Part shown: positions 18,082 through 23,356 of the stretch, in pieces | Layout of the letters: each line of letters begins with the position of its first letter | Numbering within the stretch: position 1 is the stretch's first letter | Origin: DATDMG01 sp036518955 | GTDB lineage: Bacteria > Actinomycetota > Actinomycetes > Actinomycetales > Kineosporiaceae | Length of the DNA stretch: 23,356 nt | Reading direction: 5' to 3' | Assembly: GCA_036518955.1 (NCBI GenBank) | Contig: DATDMG010000565.1 | Coordinates: 1-23,356 of the forward strand | Notes under the pieces: model-generated | What the model was told of the DNA's origin: nothing | The model's database searches: none | Seen by the model: the letters and a program-made list of their open reading frames with translations, nothing else | Made by a program: the position numbers and the translations under genes

Positions 18082-18830
18082 GGGCTCGTGCACCCCAGCG
18101 GCAGGCGCAGGCACTCGTCCTGCTGCTGCTCGGCGGGGCCGTCGTGCGGGCGGCCGTCACCGGCGCCTCCACCCGGTACGTGAAGGACGGGCTGCGCCCC
18201 TTCCTGATCGTCGCCGGGGTGCTCCTGCTGGCGACGGCCGCCACGACCTTCTGGTACGACGTCCGCCGGCCCACCGACGACGAGCAGGACGACCACCACC
18301 CGCACGACCACCACCCGCACGACCACGGCCACGTACCCCGGGTCGGCTGGCTGCTGCTGCTGCCCGTCGTCGGGCTGGTCCTGGTGGCGCCGCCGGCCCT
18401 GGGCTCCTACTCCGCGGTCCAGGCCGGGTCGGTGCTCGCCGGTCCCGGGGCCGGGGCCGACTACGCGCCGCTGCCGCCCGGCGACCCGGCGTCCGTGCCG
18501 GTGCTGGACTACGCCGCCCGGGCCGTCTACGACGCCGGCCGGACGTTGCGCGGCCGTGACCTGCAGCTCACCGGGTTCGTGATCCCCGGGCCGGACGGCG
18601 GCCCCGCCCTCGCCCGGATCGTGCTGTCGTGCTGCGCCGCGGACGGGCGCCCGGTCAAGGTGGGGCTGTCGGGCAACGCGCCGACCGGCGTCCCGAGCAA
18701 CACCTGGGTGACCGTTCGGGGCAGCTACGACTCGGCGGTCGGTCGGGATCCCGTCAACGGTGCCCCGGTCCCCTACCTGCGCGTGACGGGATGGGAACAG
18801 ACGGCCGAGCCCGGGCAGCCGTACGAATGA
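18078..18830 (+). CDS. TIGR03943-family membrane protein with His-rich loop
   Basis: A 250-residue protein starting at a GTG that overlaps the permease stop (GTGA). Two membrane segments lie at about 10-30 and 38-58, followed by a His/Asp-rich loop at about 70-86 with the repeat DHHPHDHHPHDH, then a third membrane segment at about 90-112. The exported C-terminal domain has LTGFVIPGPDGG and RIVLSCCAADGRP with Cys185-Cys186, the mark of the TIGR03943/UPF0703 (YcgQ) family. Its genes commonly follow a DUF318 permease, as here. The His loop and vicinal Cys suggest metal binding, probably handing metal to or from the permease. The exact metal is not known. Confidence 0.88.
   Translation: MRARAPQRQAQALVLLLLGGAVVRAAVTGASTRYVKDGLRPFLIVAGVLLLATAATTFWYDVRRPTDDEQDDHHPHDHHPHDHGHVPRVGWLLLLPVVGLVLVAPPALGSYSAVQAGSVLAGPGAGADYAPLPPGDPASVPVLDYAARAVYDAGRTLRGRDLQLTGFVIPGPDGGPALARIVLSCCAADGRPVKVGLSGNAPTGVPSNTWVTVRGSYDSAVGRDPVNGAPVPYLRVTGWEQTAEPGQPYE
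18291..18320. repeat. 15-bp tandem repeat encoding DHHPH
   Basis: GACCACCACCCGCAC is present twice in tandem and followed by a partial third copy, in frame, building the His-rich loop of the TIGR03943 protein. The length of this loop may vary among strains. Confidence 0.9.
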
Positions 18831-19942
18831 TCCGGTTCGCCGGCCTCCGCCGGTCCCTACGCCGCCCGGATCGCCGGTCCCTGGGGCTGGGCGCCGCGCT
18901 CGCGGCGTCCGGGGCCCTGCTGCTCGCCCCACCGGCCGCCGTCAGCACGCCCGGCCCGGTACCTGCGGCCGTCGCCTGGCCGCACGCCCGGGCGGCGTCC
19001 GTGCCGGCGACCCTGCCGGACGGCTCCGCGTTCTCCCCGCTGCTGTTCCTCGACGCCGGGACGGCGATCGGGGCGTCGGGCGGCTCCGGCGGGTCGGCCC
19101 GGCGACTGGTCCGCCGAGGAGCCGACGGAACCGTCCGCACGCTCCGCCAGTTGCCGGCCTCGCAGTACCCGTCGTTCCGCGGCGTCACCGCGTCAGGCGG
19201 CACGGTGGCGTGGGTGGAGGACACCGACAACGGCGCGCACCTCGCCCTGTGGGCGGCCGACCTGGACGGCGCGACCCCGCCCCGGCATGTCGCCGACGTC
19301 ACCGGCGACGCCGTCCTGGACGACGGCCCGAACGACCTGAGCATCCACGACGGTGAGCTCTCCTGGGTCGGCGCCGGCGGCGATGCGGGAGAGGAGACCC
19401 AGGTCTGGACGGCGCGACTGGCCGGCGGCCCGGTCACCAGTCGGGTCGAGCCGGGTGACTGGCGGCTCGCCGGGTGGCCGTGGCTGGTCAACGGCACCAC
19501 CGATCCGAGCGGTACCGGCACCTTGCGCAACCTCGTCACCCACGCCGACGTCGCCGTCCGCCGCCGTCCCGGGGCGCAGACCCGCTGCAGCCCGGTGTGG
19601 TGCGCGGTGGTGTCCCTGGCGGACGGTGGGTCCACGGACGTCGAGCTCATGCACCCGGACGGCGGCGCCCGCGAACGGATCTCCACCGGGACGGCTGTGC
19701 CCGCTATCCCCGACGTCGCCGTGCTCGACCGGTTCGAGGTGCTGTGGCGCACCGACGCCAACCTCGACCTGACCCACAACGGGGAACTGCTGGTCTACGA
19801 CGTCCGCACCCGCCGGACCGTCGAACTCAGCCCGGACGCCGCGACCGTCACCTGCCGCGGAGCGATGCTCTGGTGGTCGAACGGCGCCGCCAACCAGGCC
19901 GTCACCAGCTGGCACACCCTCGACCTTCGGACCGTCCCCTAG
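18827..19942 (+). CDS. Exported propeller-like protein coupled to the permease unit
   Basis: A 371-residue protein whose ATG overlaps the previous stop (ATGA), so translation is probably coupled. Residues 1-20 are Arg-rich, including DRRSLGLG, followed by a hydrophobic stretch to about 40, a signal peptide possibly of Tat type. The mature part lacks membrane segments and shows repeated strand patterns with Trp and Gly-Gly (TVAWVEDTDNG, ELSWVGAGGD, RLAGWPWLVNG, AMLWWSNGAAN) that suggest a TolB/WD-like beta-propeller. Two Cys about six residues apart (TRCSPVWCAVV) may form a disulfide. I do not recognise the family. Its place in the operon suggests an extracytoplasmic partner of the permease. 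Confidence 0.75.
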   Translation: MIRFAGLRRSLRRPDRRSLGLGAALAASGALLLAPPAAVSTPGPVPAAVAWPHARAASVPATLPDGSAFSPLLFLDAGTAIGASGGSGGSARRLVRRGADGTVRTLRQLPASQYPSFRGVTASGGTVAWVEDTDNGAHLALWAADLDGATPPRHVADVTGDAVLDDGPNDLSIHDGELSWVGAGGDAGEETQVWTARLAGGPVTSRVEPGDWRLAGWPWLVNGTTDPSGTGTLRNLVTHADVAVRRRPGAQTRCSPVWCAVVSLADGGSTDVELMHPDGGARERISTGTAVPAIPDVAVLDRFEVLWRTDANLDLTHNGELLVYDVRTRRTVELSPDAATVTCRGAMLWWSNGAANQAVTSWHTLDLRTVP

Positions 19943-20010
19943 CGCTCCTGGGCCGGCTCCTTCGGCGCCAGGACTCGTGGGGAGGCGCCCAGCACCACCG
20001 CCAGGCCACC

Positions 20011-20037
20011 CGCCCCGCGGAGACCGTCCGCGGGGCG
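20011..20037. terminator. Perfect 10-bp GC hairpin after the permease operon
   Basis: CGCCCCGCGG, loop AGACCGT, then CCGCGGGGCG pair without a mismatch, about 70 bases after the propeller stop. No T-run follows, which is common for hairpin terminators in high-GC actinobacteria. It may act on either strand, though only the plus strand has an upstream operon. Confidence 0.55.
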
Positions 20038-20270
20038 CCACCGGGCCCGCCGTCCGGTCACGGCGCGCCTTGTCCCACCGGGTACACCCGGACCCGGGCG
20101 GGCCGACTCGTCCGGTCACCCCTTACTCTGCTCCTACCTCCGGCTGCCCCAGGGTGCCCCCGCACCCGAAGGGCGGCGCGCCGGGACGTCAGCGCGGAGA
20201 CCGTCGGCCTGCCCCGCAGGGTCGGGTCGGCCTGATGCCGGGGTTGGACCGTCCGGGCCCGCCTCGACCG

Positions 20271-20284
20271 GGGACCACGGTCCT
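20271..20284 (+). promoter_or_regulatory. DosR-like box 1 upstream of the RsbW-like gene
   Basis: GGGACCACGGTCCT has near-perfect GGACC/GGTCC arms and fits the GGGAC...GTCC pattern. It lies 34 bases upstream of the second box. Tandem boxes with the nearer one touching the -35 region are typical of DosR-activated promoters. Confidence 0.45.
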
Positions 20285-20304
20285 GGCCGTAGGGCGGAGG
20301 GCCC

Positions 20305-20318
20305 GGGACCTTCGGGCT
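20305..20318 (+). promoter_or_regulatory. DosR-like box 2 upstream of the RsbW-like gene
   Basis: GGGACCTTCGGGCT shares its first 11 bases with the nifJ site on the other strand at 7349-7339. It ends about 20 bases before the TAGGGT -10 candidate, so it would overlap the -35 position. Confidence 0.45.
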
Positions 20319-20390
20319 GCGCCGCGACCGTTGAGGTTAGGGTGACGGAAGGATCCGGGGAGGCACGAGAGGCAGGAGAGGCCGGGGTGG

Positions 20391-20879
20391 TTGGGTGAAC
20401 GGGCAGCAACGGGCGCTGTCCCGGCCGGGTGCGCAGGCGACGTGACCGGGTTCGACGGGCGCTCGAGCGAGGGCTTCACGACCCGGCCCTCGTCGGCCGG
20501 AACCGGAGCGATCCGGGTGTTCTCGGCGGCGCCGAGTTCGGTGCCCGAGGTCAGGGCGTGGCTCGGGCGGCGGCTGTCCGGTCTCGCCCTCCGGGCGGAG
20601 ACCCGGGACCGCGCCCAACTGCTCGTCAGCGAGCTCGCCGCGAACGTGGTCCGGCACACCACGAGCGACGAGTTCGCCGTCCGGCTGCGGGTCGACGACG
20701 CGGTCGAGGTCGCCGTCTACGACGACGACCCGATCGCCCGCCCCGAACCGCGGCGCGACCCCCAGCCCCTGGATCTGGGCGGCCGGGGGTTGGTGTTGAT
20801 CTCCGGCCTGGCGGATCTGTGGGGCGTCGAGATCACCCCCACCGGCAAGTGGGTGTGGTTCCGGATCGACCCGATGTAG
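20391..20879 (+). CDS. RsbW/SpoIIAB-like ATP-binding regulatory kinase
   Basis: The frame starts at TTG 20391 with AGGAGAGG about eight bases before it, giving 162 residues. A GTG at 20442 (145 residues) is an alternative. The HATPase (GHKL) fold is visible: RDRAQLLVSELAANVVRHT holds the N-box with Glu and Asn, VAVYDDDPIARP replaces the usual G1 D-x-G region, and GGRGLVLISGLADLWGVE is the G2 glycine-rich lid. The ending GKWVWFRI is typical of actinobacterial single-domain ATP-binding proteins. Such proteins act as anti-sigma factors or phosphorylate anti-anti-sigma partners. No partner gene is adjacent, so the target is unknown. Confidence 0.85.
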   Translation: MGERAATGAVPAGCAGDVTGFDGRSSEGFTTRPSSAGTGAIRVFSAAPSSVPEVRAWLGRRLSGLALRAETRDRAQLLVSELAANVVRHTTSDEFAVRLRVDDAVEVAVYDDDPIARPEPRRDPQPLDLGGRGLVLISGLADLWGVEITPTGKWVWFRIDPM

Positions 20880-20917
20880 GCAGCCGGTGCACGGGCAGCC
20901 TCTGGCAAGCTGCGGGC

Positions 20918-21829
20918 GTGAGCGAGGCGATCCGGACCGACACCAGCGACGCCGCCGCGCACGAGGAGGCGCCGCCGCCGGGCGGCGTCGTGGTGCTGTC
21001 CCCGCACCTGGACGACGCGGTGCTGTCGCTCGGCGCGCTGATCGCACGACTCACCGCCGGGGGCCGGCCGGTGCAGGTGTGGACGGCGTTCAGCCACGCC
21101 CCACCGGGCCTGCGCGTGCCACGCCGGTGGCAGGCGTTCGGCGACTACGCCACCCGGCGCGCCGAGGACGCCCGGGCGCTCGCCGTCGTCGGTGCGCGGC
21201 CACGGCATCTCGGTCTGCCCGAGCGGATCTGGCGGCGCCCGCAACCCCGCACGCTGGCCGGCGCCTTCCGCGGGCCGGCGAGCATGACCGGGTTCGCCTG
21301 CCTCCCGGCGGTGGCCGACGCGGTGGCGTCGGCACTGCGCGTCCCCGGCGTCGAGGTCTACGCACCGCTCGGGGTGGGCCAGCACGCCGACCACCTCGAG
21401 GTGGCCGTCGCGGCACTCTCGACCGCCCTGGACGCGCAGGCGTGCGGCCGGGTCGGGTTCTACGAGGACTACTACGCCCTCTCCGAGGCCTCCCGGCGCC
21501 GGCATCCGGTGGCCCGGCTGCGGCCGTTCCCCGGGCCGAGCTCGCCCGGCTGGGCCGCACCCACGCTCGGCGCCGCGCTCTGGCTGATGGCGGCCGCCCT
21601 CCCGGGACCTCGCCTGGACCGCTACCTGCCGGTGACCGGCACCCTCCGCTGGGCGTGCGAGCCGGTCCCGGTCGACGGCTTCGAGAGCCGCAAGCTCACC
21701 GCGGTCGCGGCCTACGCCAGCCAGCTGCCGCGGCTGGGCGGCCGGCGCCGGCTCGAGGCGGCGCTGCGCCGGGCGCACCGCTCGCGCGGCGGCGAACTGG
21801 TCTGGCGCGCCCAACCAGCTCGCCGGTGA
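20918..21829 (+). CDS. PIG-L (LmbE)-family deacetylase
   Basis: A 303-residue zinc-dependent N-deacetylase of the PIG-L superfamily, starting at GTG without a clear ribosome site. The motif SPHLDDAVLSLGALIARL carries His30 and Asp33 as zinc ligands and Asp32 as the likely base. QHADH at 155-159 gives the third His. The family removes acetyl groups from N-acetylglucosamine-containing compounds (MshB in mycothiol synthesis, teicoplanin and lipid deacetylases). It is less like MshB, because the AHPDDE motif reads SPHLDD. It converges with a GT4 glycosyltransferase 19 bases away. Such pairs are often found in surface glycoconjugate or secondary metabolite loci. It is cytoplasmic, with no signal peptide. 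Confidence 0.9.
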   Translation: MSEAIRTDTSDAAAHEEAPPPGGVVVLSPHLDDAVLSLGALIARLTAGGRPVQVWTAFSHAPPGLRVPRRWQAFGDYATRRAEDARALAVVGARPRHLGLPERIWRRPQPRTLAGAFRGPASMTGFACLPAVADAVASALRVPGVEVYAPLGVGQHADHLEVAVAALSTALDAQACGRVGFYEDYYALSEASRRRHPVARLRPFPGPSSPGWAAPTLGAALWLMAAALPGPRLDRYLPVTGTLRWACEPVPVDGFESRKLTAVAAYASQLPRLGGRRRLEAALRRAHRSRGGELVWRAQPARR

Positions 21830-21848
21830 CCTGATGCCGGGATGACGG

Positions 21849-23288
21849 TCAATGGCCCAGCGACCCGATCGGATGGGCCGCCGCCCGCGGCGGTGGCGGC
21901 GCGCCGTCCGACCGGGGCGACCCCGCCGTCCGGGCCACGACGGCGCTGTCGAGGACGGCGGACAGCCTCGCGGCCTGCCCGGCCTCGGTGAGCTGGCCGG
22001 CCAGCTGGCGGGCACCGGCGCCGAGGCGCCGGCGCAGGCTCGGACTGCGCAACCGGGCCAGGCCGTCCGCATAGGCCACCGGGTCGTGGGCGACCAGCAG
22101 GGCCGACCGGCCCGGCCGCACGACCGCGTTCACCTCGGCGTCCGAGACCAGGAGGGGTAGCCCCTCGTGGGCCGCCTCGTTGAGCACGAAGGCCTGGGTC
22201 TCGACGACCGACGGGAAGGCGAAGACGTCGGCGCTGGCGTAGATCCCGCCCAGCTGGGCGCGCGGGTACGGGCCGAGCAGGGACATCCGGTCGGCGACCC
22301 GCAATTCCTCCGCCAGCGCGGCCAGCTCGCGGGCGGCCACCCCGCCACCGACCAGCACGAGGTGCGCATCCACCCCGCGGTCCAGCGCGCATCGGAGGGC
22401 ACGCACGAGCAGCGGCAGGCTCTTCTCCGGGCTCAACCGGCCGACGTAGAGCACACGTAGGCTCCCCGGCCGCCAGCACAGCTCCGGAGGCGGCGGTACC
22501 TGCGGGAGCCGGTCGATCCCGCTGGGGATCACCACCGCCGGCCGGTCGCCAGGGCGACCGCGCTCGTCCTGGCCCGGCGGCTCGCTGCGCGAGCGGACCG
22601 ATAGTAGGACGACGGCGTCTGCCTGCTCGCGCAGCGCAGCGGCGTAGACACGGGCGAGGGCCGGGCCGTCGAACCCTCGCCCGGGTGCGCGCCGCAGTCC
22701 GTGCCAGAGCGCGCCCCGGACCCCGGACGCGGCCCAGGCCATCACCACCGGCTTGACGCCGCCCGAGGCAAGCACCCGCAGCGGGTTGTAGTGGGCCATC
22801 GCACCGGCCACGTCGGTGGACTCCACCACCACGAGCGGGAGCCGGTGCCGGGCTGCCAGGGTGACGCCGAGGACACCGACCCGGCCCGGCGTGGTCGACA
22901 GCACCACCGCCGGCAACTCCTGCCGCGCCCGCCACAGCTGGAAGGCGCTGGAGAACCGAGCGTGGTGGTCCCCCGGGAAGCCGACGTGGCGAACCGTGCG
23001 GAAGGTGACGGAGCCCGCCGTCCGCCCGCTCCCCCAGCCGCCGGACGGGGTGAACAGGCGGGGCGTCCAGCCGTGGTGCACGAGCTCCCGAGCCCACGAC
23101 TCGACCATGTAGGACGGGCCGCAGGCGGTCCTCAGCGGGAGATCCCCGAAGATCCAGACCCCGCGCCGGCCACCGTCGGCATCGACGTCACCATGATCTC
23201 CGTCCGCCGACCCCGAACCACCATCGCCGTGATCGCAGTCGTGCACCGCGGACGGCCCCTCCCTCCACATCGGGCCTGCCCGCAGCAT
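21849..23288 (-). CDS. GT4-family glycosyltransferase
   Basis: A retaining GT-B glycosyltransferase of 479 residues from the ATG at 23288. The first about 40 residues are His/Asp/Gly-rich and unlike the family. The ATG at 23270 or the GTG near 23246 could be the true start. The N-terminal domain begins GVWIFGDLPLRTACGPSYMV, the acceptor-side Rossmann fold. The C-terminal donor domain has VLYVGRLSPEKSLPLLVRAL and the EX7E motif ETQAFVLNE with Glu363 and Glu371 (long numbering). It transfers a sugar from a nucleotide donor to an unknown acceptor. The neighbouring deacetylase could act on the same glycoconjugate, although the genes face each other and so are not one operon. Confidence 0.9.
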   Translation of the reverse strand: MLRAGPMWREGPSAVHDCDHGDGGSGSADGDHGDVDADGGRRGVWIFGDLPLRTACGPSYMVESWARELVHHGWTPRLFTPSGGWGSGRTAGSVTFRTVRHVGFPGDHHARFSSAFQLWRARQELPAVVLSTTPGRVGVLGVTLAARHRLPLVVVESTDVAGAMAHYNPLRVLASGGVKPVVMAWAASGVRGALWHGLRRAPGRGFDGPALARVYAAALREQADAVVLLSVRSRSEPPGQDERGRPGDRPAVVIPSGIDRLPQVPPPPELCWRPGSLRVLYVGRLSPEKSLPLLVRALRCALDRGVDAHLVLVGGGVAARELAALAEELRVADRMSLLGPYPRAQLGGIYASADVFAFPSVVETQAFVLNEAAHEGLPLLVSDAEVNAVVRPGRSALLVAHDPVAYADGLARLRSPSLRRRLGAGARQLAGQLTEAGQAARLSAVLDSAVVARTAGSPRSDGAPPPPRAAAHPIGSLGH

Positions 23289-23356
23289 CCGCTGCCGAGA
23301 CCCTGGCTCCCCCGGACGGGGCTGCGCACAAGATAGAGGTCCCGGGGCCGGTCGAG
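23289..23356. other. Window-edge region upstream of the glycosyltransferase
   Basis: Too short to assign. It should hold the promoter of the glycosyltransferase. A GGGACC half-site is present on the minus strand near 23337-23342, but no second arm follows. Confidence 0.3.

Larger units (their letters stand above)
19943..20390. other. Intergenic region with terminator-like hairpin and GGGACC boxes
   Basis: About 450 bases without a credible gene. The first part holds a perfect GC hairpin (20011-20037). The second part holds two GGGACC-type boxes (20271, 20305) and a TAGGGT -10 candidate (20338-20343) before the RsbW-like gene. Confidence 0.6.

Noticed and set aside
15759..18932. Minus-strand open frame of more than 1000 codons
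   Set aside because: Only its last about 106 codons (to 16079) have a ribosome site and protein-like composition; the rest lies opposite the lipoprotein, permease and TIGR03943 genes.

Overview
The window is very GC-rich, uses GTG and TTG starts freely, and has purine-rich ribosome sites and a strong third-position GC bias. Its families (RipA-like NlpC/P60 hydrolase, RsbW-type ATPase, TIGR03943, CsoR-type operator) point to a high-GC Actinomycetota chromosome. A soil actinomycete such as a member of Geodermatophilaceae or Pseudonocardiaceae would fit, but the genus is not decided by the sequence. There are no rRNA or tRNA genes, no CRISPR array and no insertion sequence.

Layout. 1-379 (-): 5' part of a gene for a low-complexity protein with RDRGYD hexapeptide repeats. 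380-1266: mostly non-coding, with a remnant resembling part of a CHAT-type protein. 1267-2370 (-): secreted or membrane-anchored HAF-repeat protein. 2576-7233 (-): pyruvate:ferredoxin oxidoreductase (nifJ) followed, with a 4-base overlap, by a dihydroorotate dehydrogenase-like flavoprotein. 7508-7564: three copies of a 9-mer at an exact 19-base period. 7551-7925 (-): small membrane protein. 8051-8539 (-): MarR regulator. 8704-9771 (-): NlpC/P60 cell-wall hydrolase. 10087-11709 (+): FGGY sugar kinase. 11734-16079 (-): copper and redox cluster read as small Met/His-containing membrane protein, then membrane polyferredoxin, then CopA copper ATPase, with a CsoR-like operator before copA. 16248-16961 (+): secreted HNH-like lipoprotein. 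17074-19942 (+): three genes joined by 4-base overlaps, encoding an ArsP/DUF318 permease, a TIGR03943 membrane protein with a His-rich loop, and a secreted propeller-like protein. 20391-20879 (+): RsbW-like ATPase. 20918-21829 (+): PIG-L deacetylase. 21849-23288 (-): GT4 glycosyltransferase.

How the genes may work together. The most interesting pattern is regulatory. GGGAC-type inverted repeats resembling the DosR/DevR hypoxia box lie upstream of nifJ, upstream of the polyferredoxin operon and upstream of the RsbW-like gene. The nifJ and RsbW-like sites share the 11-mer GGGACCTTCGG. This suggests, without proving it, that low-oxygen metabolism (PFOR), membrane Fe-S/copper redox handling and a stress-sigma switch respond to one signal. 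A second candidate system is the coupled permease/TIGR03943/propeller unit, which looks like a metal transport or metal-chaperone module with an uncharacterised exported partner.
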